From JAIOTG01 sp964644045 (GTDB taxonomy: Bacteria; Patescibacteriota; Patescibacteriia; Patescibacteriales; JAGXOH01), in contig CAZXUK010000002.1 of the NCBI GenBank assembly GCA_964644045.1, positions 1-64,000 of the forward strand: a stretch of 64,000 nt of DNA, written 5' to 3'. A program made the translations under genes and the position numbers. Numbering within the stretch: the stretch's first letter is position 1; each line of letters opens with the position of its first letter. Below, in pieces: positions 9,092 to 15,684 of this stretch. The notes beneath the pieces were generated by a model that had not been told where the DNA came from, searched no databases, and saw only the letters and a program-made list of their open reading frames with translations.

Positions 9092-9168
9092 TGGCGCCCT
9101 CAAGAGGACTTGAACCTCTGACCTTCGGCTCCGCAAGCCGACGTTCTATCCGGCTGAACTATGAGGGC
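9092..9168 (-). tRNA. tRNA-Arg(GCG)
   Basis: Read on the minus strand this folds as a full cloverleaf of 77 nt. The acceptor is GCCCTCA/TGAGGGC, the D-stem is GTTC/GAAC, and the anticodon stem is TCGGC/GCCGA with loop TTGCGGA. The T-arm is AGAGG TTCAAGT CCTCT. Discriminator G is followed by an encoded CCA. The anticodon GCG reads CGC and CGU arginine codons. Most bacteria use an ACG anticodon modified by TadA for this box, so a genomic G34 is worth noting. Confidence 0.95.
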
Positions 9169-9226
9169 GAATTATAAATTATATCAAATCAAAAACTTGA
9201 CCGAGAGTCAAGTTTTGAGAATTTTT

Positions 9227-9742
9227 TTATAATCTGAATAAACGGGCCAATTCTTCTGACAAAGGGGGGTCGTCCCTGTCCAAATCTTCTTCCAAATATT
9301 GAGACAAAAATTCGTTTATTTTAACGGGATTTCTGTCTTCCAAGGGGAGGGACAATCTTTGCTTCAGGGTGTTTTTGAATTCAAAATATAATTTTTTAGT
9401 TTCTTCCTCCGGTTTATAAACAATGGAAAAATCTTTGATTTCGTCATAATCATAAAAATTTTTTCCCACCCAGACACCTTTTTCAGTTAGGTTTATTTGA
9501 ACCTTTACGGCTTCTCTTTTTTCATTTAAAACTATGGCTATAATCGCTATTATTATCAGCAGGGCGAAAAGAAAGTTTTGATTATAAAAAGCGTAACCCA
9601 ACATAAAAAGGGCCAAAATAGAGGCCAAAATATACCAAGCTTTCCCCCGAGGAGGTTTTTGATATTCCGGAATCTCCCAGCTGATTTGAGAAGAATTATC
9701 TGTTTGAAGAGAATTATCGGTTTGGTTTTTTTCTTTTTCCAT
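9227..9742 (-). CDS. hypothetical two-helix membrane protein
   Basis: The 171-aa protein has a polar Asn/Ser-rich N-terminus, the motif WEIPEYQKPPRGKAWYI, and two adjacent membrane helices at about residues 36-75. A soluble C-terminal domain of about 95 residues follows, with KGVWVGKNFYDYDEIKDFSI, which resembles pleckstrin-like membrane-protein domains common in CPR genomes. No function can be assigned. It is a single gene with its own promoter (9790-9818), between tRNA-Arg and the tRNA-Ser region. Confidence 0.7.
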   Translation of the reverse strand: MEKEKNQTDNSLQTDNSSQISWEIPEYQKPPRGKAWYILASILALFMLGYAFYNQNFLFALLIIIAIIAIVLNEKREAVKVQINLTEKGVWVGKNFYDYDEIKDFSIVYKPEEETKKLYFEFKNTLKQRLSLPLEDRNPVKINEFLSQYLEEDLDRDDPPLSEELARLFRL

Positions 9743-9789
9743 ATTTTTGAATTTAGTTTGACATAATTGGTTTAATTTTATATATTTTT

Positions 9790-9818
9790 ATTATAGCAAA
9801 AAAGTTTAAAAATCCCAA
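9790..9818 (-). promoter_or_regulatory. promoter of the 9227-9742 gene
   Basis: On the minus strand there is a -35 TTGGGA, a 17-base spacer and a perfect -10 TATAAT preceded by TGC (extended -10). The predicted start leaves a leader of about 40 bases before the ATG at 9742. Confidence 0.6.
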
Positions 9819-9849
9819 GAAACAACTCCCTTACGGGTTTTTTTATTTG

Positions 9850-10027
9850 TGTCCGCCTCTGCGGCGGACAGAATGCGGTAGTTAAAGTTCCTTTTTCTAA
9901 CTTAATATTTTTAGTATTAGAGCATATATTTCATGGAGAGGTGCCCGCCGCTTCGGCGGACAGAATGCGGTAAGTATAAGTTTGTTTTCTATTTTTTATA
10001 ATTTAAGTGTTATAGCACATTATTTAT
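9850..10027 (+). repeat. tRNA-Ser 5'-end repeat units (one partial, one full)
   Basis: The full unit (9935-10027, 93 nt) starts with the first 11 bases of tRNA-Ser (GGAGAGGTGCC). It then has a hairpin (CGCCGCTTCGGCGG), the phrase ACAGAATGCGGTA, and an AT-rich part with promoter-like TATAAT and GTTATAGCAC sequence directly before the real tRNA-Ser(GCT). The copy before it (about 9850-9934) has the hairpin, the same phrase and the tail TAGTATTAGAGCATATATTT but a diverged front. Each unit therefore joins a truncated tRNA 5' end to a tRNA leader. A third copy lies at 10203-10294. Confidence 0.7.
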
Positions 10028-10114
10028 GGAGAGGTGCCGGAGCGGTCGAACGGGGCACCCTGCTAAGGTGTTGTACCTTAACGGGTACCGAGGGTTCGAA
10101 TCCCTCCCTCTCCG
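10028..10114 (+). tRNA. tRNA-Ser(GCT)
   Basis: This is an 87-nt cloverleaf with the long variable arm of class II tRNAs. The acceptor is GGAGAGG/CCTCTCC, the anticodon loop CTGCTAA gives anticodon GCT (reads AGC/AGU), and the T-arm is GAGGG TTCGAAT CCCTC. The discriminator is G, typical of tRNA-Ser. No CCA is encoded (the sequence continues CATTAA). It is flanked on both sides by repeats carrying parts of its own sequence. Confidence 0.95.
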
Positions 10115-10183
10115 CATTAACATAGAAAGGGATGAGAAGTTTATGCCCCGGAGCGGAGCGTAGGGGTAAATCCCTCCCTCTCC
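10114..10183 (+). repeat. 70-bp tRNA-3'-end repeat, single copy after tRNA-Ser(GCT)
   Basis: This 70-nt unit starts at the discriminator base of the tRNA and ends in TAGGGGTAAATCCCT then CCCTCTCC. It thus repeats the T-arm and acceptor 3' strand of the tRNA, with the T-loop changed from TTCGAAT to GTAAAT. The middle can fold as AGGGAT/ATCCCT enclosing TGCCCC/GGGGTA. It is the same unit as the array at 10381-10815. Confidence 0.85.
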
Positions 10184-10202
10184 GCCAATACTTATTTTAA
10201 GT

Positions 10203-10294
10203 GGAGAGGTGCCTGCCTCTACGGCGGACAGAATACGGTAATTATGATTCCTTTTCCAACTTAACAATTTAAAGTATTAGAGCATATATTTTAT
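10203..10294 (+). repeat. tRNA-Ser 5'-end repeat unit before tRNA-Ser(TGA)
   Basis: This is a 92-nt unit. It has the tRNA 5' end GGAGAGGTGCC, an imperfect hairpin (GCCTGCCTCTACGGCGG), ACAGAATACGGTA, then AT-rich sequence ending AAAGTATTAGAGCATATATT directly at the first base of tRNA-Ser(TGA). It matches the unit at 9935-10027 in order and length. Confidence 0.75.
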
Positions 10295-10381
10295 GGAGAG
10301 GTGGCAGAGTGGTCGAATGCGACGGTCTTGAAAACCGTTGTCCCTTCGCGGGGACCCAGGGTTCGAATCCCTGCCTCTCCG
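10295..10381 (+). tRNA. tRNA-Ser(TGA)
   Basis: This is an 87-nt class II tRNA. The acceptor is GGAGAGG/CCTCTCC, the anticodon stem is ACGGT/ACCGT with loop CTTGAAA (anticodon TGA, reads UCA and other UCN codons), and the variable arm is TGTCCCTTCGCGGGGACC. The T-arm is CAGGG TTCGAAT CCCTG and the discriminator is G. CCA is not encoded. It is followed with no gap by the 70-bp repeat array. Confidence 0.95.
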
Positions 10382-10815
10382 CATTATTAGGTAAAGGGAT
10401 GAGAAGTTTATGCCCCGGAGCGAAGCGCAGGGGTAAATCCCTGCCTCTCCGCATTATTAGGTAAAGGGATGAGAAGTTTATGCCCCGGAGCGGAGCGTAG
10501 GGGTAAATCCCTCCCTCTCCGCATTATTAGGTAAAGGGATGAGAAGTTTATGCCCCGGAGCGGAGCGTAGGGGTAAATCCCTCCCTCTCCGCATTATTAG
10601 GTAAAGGGATGAGAAGTTTATGCCCCGGAGCGGAGCGTNNNNNNNNNNNNNNNNNNNNNNNNNNNNNNNNNNNNNNNNNNNNNNNNNNNNNNNNNNNNNN
10701 NNNNNNNNNNNNNNNNNNNNNNNNNNNNNNNNNNNNNNCCTCTCCGCATTATTAGGGAAAGGGATGAGAAGTTTATGCCCCGGAGCGGAGCGTAGGGGTA
10801 AACCCCTGCTTATCC
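10381..10815 (+). repeat. tandem array of 70-bp tRNA-3'-end repeats
   Basis: Head-to-tail units of exactly 70 nt start at 10381, 10451, 10521 and 10591, and another runs 10746-10815. A 100-N gap hides an unknown number of copies. Each unit begins GCATTATTAGG, carries AAAGGGATGAGAAGTTTATG and CCCCGGAGCGGAGCGTAGGG, and ends as a mimic of the tRNA-Ser T-arm plus acceptor 3' strand. The first unit ends CCCTG CCTCTCC like the adjoining tRNA-Ser(TGA). Later units end CCCTC like tRNA-Ser(GCT). There are no spacers, so this is not CRISPR. An intrinsic terminator follows at 10845, so the array is probably co-transcribed with the tRNA. Short open frames here on the minus strand are antisense-tRNA artefacts. 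Confidence 0.9.
10639..10738. other. assembly gap (100 N)
   Basis: There are exactly 100 N inside the 70-bp repeat array. The round number suggests a scaffold gap of unknown true size. The repeat copy number is therefore not known. Confidence 0.99.
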
Positions 10816-10844
10816 GCTGGTAAAACAAAATTTCTATTTATCTA

Positions 10845-10871
10845 AAAGCCAATTTATTAATTGGCTTTTTT
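10845..10871 (+). terminator. intrinsic terminator after the repeat array
   Basis: The stem AAAGCCAATT/AATTGGCTTT has a 4-base loop and is followed by a run of T. It ends transcription from the tRNA-Ser(TGA) and repeat array before the restriction gene. Confidence 0.85.
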
Positions 10872-10911
10872 GATGAAAAATGATAAACTAAAATTAATTA
10901 ATTAATTTTGT

Positions 10912-11499
10912 ATGATTATAAAGATAAAAAATGAGGAGTTAATACAGGAATTAGTTGGCGAAACAGAAGAATTCCCTCGCTATACAACCCAAATTTTGAA
11001 TTTGGCAAACCAAAATTCCCAGGGAACAAGACCTAAAGTGGTTGGTCAGCTTTCAGAATTAATTCAAGAATGTCCGGAGAAAACTTATGAAGGTTGGAAG
11101 AATTGGTATTTAAGGAAAAATCCGGAAGCGATAGAAAATGCTTCTGAAAAAATCAATGAGATGGTTAATAATTTAAAAGAAGCTATCCAAAAAATAGACA
11201 AAGAAATGATTAAAAAATGGGTAGAAAATTTGGTATTGGAAAAAACTTTTGTCGGTTTAAGATTTCAAGAGGCTATTCTTAAAAAGGTGGCTGACATTAA
11301 AGACAAAGAATATAAATTATCAACCCCGCAGGAAGAGTCTAAGGGTATAGATGGTTTTATTGGTAATGACGCTGTTTCTATAAAACCTATTACTTACAAA
11401 ACAAAAAAGTCATTAAAGGAAAATATTGAAGCAAAAATTATTTATTATGACAAAACAAAAAGCGGATTAAATATTGATGTTAGTGAATTATCAAATTAA
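10912..11499 (+). CDS. MjaI-family type II restriction endonuclease
   Basis: The 195-aa protein begins with a short basic stretch followed by FPRYTTQILNLANQNSQGTR and PKVVGQLSELIQECP. It later has LRFQEAILKKVADIK and STPQEESKGIDGFIGNDAVS, which I recognise as the MjaI-type endonuclease family; the archetype from Methanocaldococcus cuts CTAG. The acidic ESKGIDGFIG segment and the following IKPITYK look like the catalytic D-x(n)-E/D-x-K region. The methyltransferase gene follows after 2 bases, which confirms a restriction-modification pair. Target specificity is inferred from the family only. The gene sits directly behind the tRNA repeat array, as expected of mobile defence genes. Confidence 0.85.
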   Translation: MIIKIKNEELIQELVGETEEFPRYTTQILNLANQNSQGTRPKVVGQLSELIQECPEKTYEGWKNWYLRKNPEAIENASEKINEMVNNLKEAIQKIDKEMIKKWVENLVLEKTFVGLRFQEAILKKVADIKDKEYKLSTPQEESKGIDGFIGNDAVSIKPITYKTKKSLKENIEAKIIYYDKTKSGLNIDVSELSN

Positions 11500-11501
11500 A
11501 T

Positions 11502-12440
11502 ATGTCAACTAAACATAAAATAATTATTGGGGACTCAAGAAATATGACCGAGCTGAAAGATAATTCGGTTCATCTTGTGGTTACTTCACCTCCATATTGG
11601 CAAATAAAAGATTATGGTGACAAAAATCAAATAGGTTTTCATGATAATTATGAAGATTATATTAGAAAATTAAATGAGATTTGGACTGAGTCTTATAGGG
11701 TTTTAAATCCGGGTTGTCGTCTTTGTATTAATATAGGCGATCAATTTGCCAGAGCAGTTACTTATGGTCGATATAAAATAATTCCCATTAGAACAGAAAT
11801 TATAAAGTTTTGCGAGTCAATTGGTTTTGACTATATGGGTGCTATTATTTGGCAGAAAATGACAACTATGAATACAAGTGGCGGAGCTTCGGTTATGGGC
11901 TCATATCCTTATCCGCGAAACGGTCATATCGCCATTGATTATGAATTTATTCTTTTATTTAAAAAATTGGGAAAAAATAAAGACAATATTTCTCAAGCCG
12001 TAAAAGAAAAATCAAAATTGACCAATGAGGAGTGGCGAAAATATTTTACCGGCCATTGGAATTTTGCCGGTGAAAAACAAAACGGGGGCCACATTGCGAT
12101 GTTTCCGGAAGAATTACCTAGACGGCTTATAAAAATGTTTAGTTTTGTCGGAGAGAATATTCTTGACCCGTTTTTAGGAAGCGGAACAACCACAAAAGTA
12201 GCGCAAGAATTAAGCAGAAATTCAATTGGTTATGAGATAAATAAAAAATTTTTACCAATAATAGAAGAAAAGATTGGAAAAAATAAAAAATCTCTTTTTG
12301 GCAAAGATGATTTTTTTGATATTGTTTTTCAGAAAAATAAATATACTGCAAGCACTAAAACAAAAAATAAAAGCGCAGTATTAAACAATAGAGTCAATTA
12401 TCCGGGGTATCGGAAGCAATTCAAGGGTGCTGAAAATTAA
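11502..12440 (+). CDS. DNA methyltransferase of the MjaI-like system (N4-cytosine / N6-adenine type)
   Basis: The 312-aa protein has the catalytic motif TSPPYWQIKDYG (motif IV) near residue 29 and the SAM-binding motif ILDPFLGSGTT (motif I) near residue 222, in the beta-class order. SPPY is typical of N4-cytosine methyltransferases. Its job is to protect the host from the adjacent endonuclease. It overlaps no other gene, and the two genes read as a two-gene operon. The region is AT-rich with fewer GC-ended codons than its neighbours, consistent with transfer. The next gene, on the other strand, ends 76 bases away. Confidence 0.92.
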   Translation: MSTKHKIIIGDSRNMTELKDNSVHLVVTSPPYWQIKDYGDKNQIGFHDNYEDYIRKLNEIWTESYRVLNPGCRLCINIGDQFARAVTYGRYKIIPIRTEIIKFCESIGFDYMGAIIWQKMTTMNTSGGASVMGSYPYPRNGHIAIDYEFILLFKKLGKNKDNISQAVKEKSKLTNEEWRKYFTGHWNFAGEKQNGGHIAMFPEELPRRLIKMFSFVGENILDPFLGSGTTTKVAQELSRNSIGYEINKKFLPIIEEKIGKNKKSLFGKDDFFDIVFQKNKYTASTKTKNKSAVLNNRVNYPGYRKQFKGAEN

Positions 12441-12516
12441 TTTTAGCAAATTTGGAATTTAATTTATTTTTTATAATATAAAAATAAAAAAGGTATAGTT
12501 TGTTTTTTTGTATTAT

Positions 12517-13230
12517 TTATTCTCTGGCTATCACCAAAGCCTCTACTCGACGCGCCCCGGCCGCCTTTAGAGCTCTGGCGGCCTCGTTCAAAGTGGCGCC
12601 GGTAGTGGTTACATCATCCACCAGGATGATTTTTTCTTTTTCCCAAGCCGGGCCTTGCCAGGTCATGGATCCGGCCATGTTTTTCAATCTTTCTTCTCGT
12701 TGGAACTTGGTTTGAGGTTTTTGATATTTTTTCCTAAGCAGGCAATTTTTTTTGTTTTCCAGCCCCAGGTTTTTTGATAATTTATCCGCAATAAATTCAG
12801 TCTGGTTAAATCCTCGCCAATTATATCTTTTTTTATGCAGGGGGACGGGAATTAGATAAGTGGTTGAGGGATTATATATTTTTTTAGGGTTTTTTTCCTG
12901 ATATTGAGACAAAAAAAGAGTGATAAAATCACTCAAATAGTAGGCGATGTCTTTGATAAATCTGTATTTTAGAAGTTTTATTAAATATTGAATTTTTTCA
13001 TCTTTATAATCAGCGGCCACCAAGACTTTGTCTAAATTTGTTTGAGGTAAACAATTTAAACACGGTCTGCCTTCCCGGGAAAGGGAACCGCAAAGAGGAC
13101 AAATTTGCCTTTTTCTAAAATCAAGCCGGGAAAAACAGTTATTGCAAATCCAATTTTTTCCTTTTCCGCAAAAAACGCACTCCCGGGGGAAGATCAAATC
13201 CCAAAAAATTTCCTTGAGATTATCCGACAT
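12517..13230 (-). CDS. comFC: ComF family protein (phosphoribosyltransferase-like)
   Basis: The 237-aa protein has a double zinc-ribbon N-terminus (CVFCGKGKNWICNNC and CPLCGSLSREGRPCLNC). The C-terminal PRT domain has the signature IILVDDVTTTGATLNEA. ComFC-type proteins act in DNA uptake during natural transformation. With a type IV pilus locus next door, a role in uptake of external DNA is plausible but inferred. The start codon overlaps the stop of the upstream gene (TAATG), so the two are translationally coupled. Confidence 0.9.
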   Translation of the reverse strand: MSDNLKEIFWDLIFPRECVFCGKGKNWICNNCFSRLDFRKRQICPLCGSLSREGRPCLNCLPQTNLDKVLVAADYKDEKIQYLIKLLKYRFIKDIAYYLSDFITLFLSQYQEKNPKKIYNPSTTYLIPVPLHKKRYNWRGFNQTEFIADKLSKNLGLENKKNCLLRKKYQKPQTKFQREERLKNMAGSMTWQGPAWEKEKIILVDDVTTTGATLNEAARALKAAGARRVEALVIARE

Positions 13231-14477
13231 TATTTCAAATCGATTTGATGAATATTTCCGCTAAAATTATCCTTGAAAAAAAGTTTATCTTTTTGAGGGG
13301 TTACATTTAAGTCGGAAATATTTATTTCCTTATCGGGAACGGCGATTAATTCTTTTTGTCCGGTTTGGGTATTAATTTTGTAAAGTTTGTCTTGGGTTTG
13401 GGCGGCCAACTCCGGGAACAATCCGCTTCCTTCTTCCAAATTTTCCGGTACTCCGCAATAAATTTCTTCATTACTGGCAAAGGCGCATTTGTCTGACCAA
13501 GTATTAATATTCAAACTTTTTCGATTTTGTCCGATTTTGCCTGGTTCGGCGTCTACCGTCCATAATTTGGGTTTCATATCATTATTGGAAGAGTAAACAC
13601 TGTAAAGAAGTTTGTCTCCTTTTTTAGACCATTTGGGACGAAAATCTCTTCCTTCCACGATCGTGGAGGAAAAATTTTCTTTGTTTTTACCCAAAAAGAA
13701 AACTTCTTGTCGATTAAAATCTTTGCCTTTGGTATACATGGCTATAATCTGTTCATTGGGAGACCATTCAGGGTAAACCGTATCGTCATATTCCCCGATT
13801 TTTTCAATAGCTTTTCTTTTTCCCCCTTTATTATCGGTTACAATTAACCACCGATTATCCGGATCCATTCCAATGCTTTCCGCCACAATTTCTTTTCCAT
13901 TGGAAGAGAAATCAAAGTCCTGCCAATGTTTGGGAAGAGAAATTTGTTTCTCGGATTCAAAATCATAAATAATATTAGAACCATCCGGATATTCCAAAAT
14001 GGCCTTATCTTCGGCAGGAGACCAATTTATTTTTTCCACTTCATGAAAAACTCGGTCGCTTAATAGTTCCGCCTCTCCTTCTTCGTTTATACGATAGAAT
14101 TTTCCATTTTTTTGATTGTAATATCTTACTTCCGAACCATCCGGGCTCAAGTCCGGCTTAAGAGCGGGGTCATCGTTTAATTTAGAAGTTTTGGTCGGTC
14201 CTCCGCGAGCGACTTCATCTATTTTTTCTTCTTCCTCTTTTTGTTCCGCCTCCGGAATTTTTTCCGGCGGGGTGGTTGTGGATAACTTTTCTTCTTCCTC
14301 GGATTTAGGAAACTGCGCCGGAGTGGTGGTGGGTGACGGTTCTTTTTCACTCGGGACCCGGGGAGGGGTGTAGAAAAAAACAAAATAAATCAAATAACCC
14401 ACTCCCAAAATAAAAGCTATAAAACCCGCAATTAGTAAAAATTTTTTATATTTGAACAAGAAGTTGGATAGATTCAT
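13230..14477 (-). CDS. membrane-anchored TolB-like beta-propeller protein
   Basis: The 415-aa protein has one N-terminal transmembrane helix (about residues 12-37), a Pro/Glu/Thr-rich linker to about residue 100, and an outward domain with repeated propeller motifs. These include LSPDGSEVRYY, WSPAEDKAIL, FSSNGKEIVA, WSPNEQIIAM and WSKKGDKLLY, as in TolB/PD40 blades. No catalytic motif is seen. The coupling with comF suggests a shared transcript, but the function is unknown; a surface binding or scaffolding role is a guess from the fold. Confidence 0.8.
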   Translation of the reverse strand: MNLSNFLFKYKKFLLIAGFIAFILGVGYLIYFVFFYTPPRVPSEKEPSPTTTPAQFPKSEEEEKLSTTTPPEKIPEAEQKEEEEKIDEVARGGPTKTSKLNDDPALKPDLSPDGSEVRYYNQKNGKFYRINEEGEAELLSDRVFHEVEKINWSPAEDKAILEYPDGSNIIYDFESEKQISLPKHWQDFDFSSNGKEIVAESIGMDPDNRWLIVTDNKGGKRKAIEKIGEYDDTVYPEWSPNEQIIAMYTKGKDFNRQEVFFLGKNKENFSSTIVEGRDFRPKWSKKGDKLLYSVYSSNNDMKPKLWTVDAEPGKIGQNRKSLNINTWSDKCAFASNEEIYCGVPENLEEGSGLFPELAAQTQDKLYKINTQTGQKELIAVPDKEINISDLNVTPQKDKLFFKDNFSGNIHQIDLK

Positions 14478-14494
14478 AAATATAGAATTTAATA

Positions 14495-14551
14495 TTGGAA
14501 TAAAATTAATTTTTTGCTATAATTGTGGACAGAGTAATTTTATGGTATAAT
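14495..14551 (+). promoter_or_regulatory. tandem promoters of the type IV pilus operon
   Basis: P1 has TTGGAA (14495-14500), a 17-base spacer and TATAAT (14518-14523). P2 has TTGTGG (14523-14528), a 17-base spacer and TATAAT (14546-14551) with an extended TGG. The P1 -10 region reads TATAATTGTGGAC, and the pilA promoter reads TATAATTGTGGATA, so the two pilus promoters share sequence just after the -10. Confidence 0.6.
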
Positions 14552-14631
14552 TTAATTATTCTTGATTCTTAAATTTATTTTATCTTAAAGTCTAATTTTT
14601 GGCAATAACAAAATTAGCATTTTACAAACAT

Positions 14632-15669
14632 ATGGGATTATTTTCTTCAGAAAAAAGTTATTTGGGCATAGATATAGGCAGTTCTTCTATAAAAATGGTG
14701 GAACTAAAAAAAGAGGGGAAAAAAACTTCTTTAGTAAATTATGCTTTTAGTGAAGAGAAAAAAATAGGAAAGAAAAAGAATTTTGACTCAAAATATATAT
14801 CCGGTTTAATTGATAAAATATACAAAGAAGGAGGGTTTAAGAGTTCAAATGCCATAGCTACTTTGCCCACTTCGGCCGTTTTTTCTTCCGTGATCAATTT
14901 ATCCGATGTAGATAAAAATAACCTTGATTCCGCCGTGGAGCGGGAGGCCAAGAAAGTTATTCCCACCTCCTTGGAAGATATGACATTGGATTGGCAAATA
15001 ATAAAGGAAGACAAAAAAGGAGAAAATATCAAAATTTTTTTAACCGGTTCTCCCAAAAAGATGATTGAAAAGTATATTAATATTTTTAAGAATCTCCCCC
15101 TTAATTTATTAAGTTTAGAAACCGAAATTTTTTCTTTGATCAGATCTTTGGCCTTAAAAGAGGATTCGGTGGTTATGGTTGTGGAGATGGGTATGTTTAA
15201 TACCGACATTTCAGTTATTAAAAAGAAGATCCCGGTTCTTAATCGTAGTGTTGATTCCGGGGGTTATGCCATTACTGAATCTATCAGTGAAAATCTTAAT
15301 ATAAGTTTGGAGAGGGCGGAGCAATTTAAATATGATTTGGGAGTGAGCTCTAATGATTCCGAAGGAGAGGACGAAGCTATCCCGGAAGCCATTATTAAAA
15401 CTTTAAAACCGGTAGTGGATGAAATTAAATATGTGGTCAATCTTTTTGAAAACAATAATGAAAAAGAAATAGAAAGCGTAATTTTAACCGGAGGATCTTC
15501 TTTTTTGCCTAATTTAACCAAATATATTGCCGATAATTTGAATAAAAATGTGATGTTGGGCGACCCCTGGTATAATATTTCCCACCTCAAAGAATTAGAG
15601 CCAACGCTTAATGAAGTAGGCCCCAGATTGGCCGTGGCCATAGGGTCGGCCATGAGAGAGATAAAATAA
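14632..15669 (+). CDS. pilM: type IV pilus assembly protein PilM
   Basis: I choose the ATG at 14632 (345 aa), which gives the classic opening MGLFSSEKSYLGIDIGSSS. The in-frame TTG at 14599 would only add 11 residues. PilM is an actin/FtsA-like ATPase fold protein on the cytoplasmic face that binds the N-terminus of PilN. The phosphate-binding loops GIDIGSSSIKMVEL and ILTGGSSFLPNL are visible. It heads an operon with pilN, pilO and the motor genes, and is preceded by tandem promoters. Confidence 0.95.
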   Translation: MGLFSSEKSYLGIDIGSSSIKMVELKKEGKKTSLVNYAFSEEKKIGKKKNFDSKYISGLIDKIYKEGGFKSSNAIATLPTSAVFSSVINLSDVDKNNLDSAVEREAKKVIPTSLEDMTLDWQIIKEDKKGENIKIFLTGSPKKMIEKYINIFKNLPLNLLSLETEIFSLIRSLALKEDSVVMVVEMGMFNTDISVIKKKIPVLNRSVDSGGYAITESISENLNISLERAEQFKYDLGVSSNDSEGEDEAIPEAIIKTLKPVVDEIKYVVNLFENNNEKEIESVILTGGSSFLPNLTKYIADNLNKNVMLGDPWYNISHLKELEPTLNEVGPRLAVAIGSAMREIK

Positions 15670-15684
15670 ATTTATTATATTTAT

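Noticed and set aside
10381..10815. CRISPR array
   Set aside because: The 70-bp units are directly adjacent with no spacers, and no cas genes are present.
10010..10828. Three minus-strand open frames over the tRNA-Ser and repeat region
   Set aside because: They are antisense to tRNAs and repeats; phrases such as RQGFEPWVP are well-known artefacts of reading tRNA genes backwards, and one runs through the N gap.
14599..14631. Earlier TTG start of pilM
   Set aside because: The ATG at 14632 gives the family-typical N-terminus MGLFSSEKSYLGIDIG.
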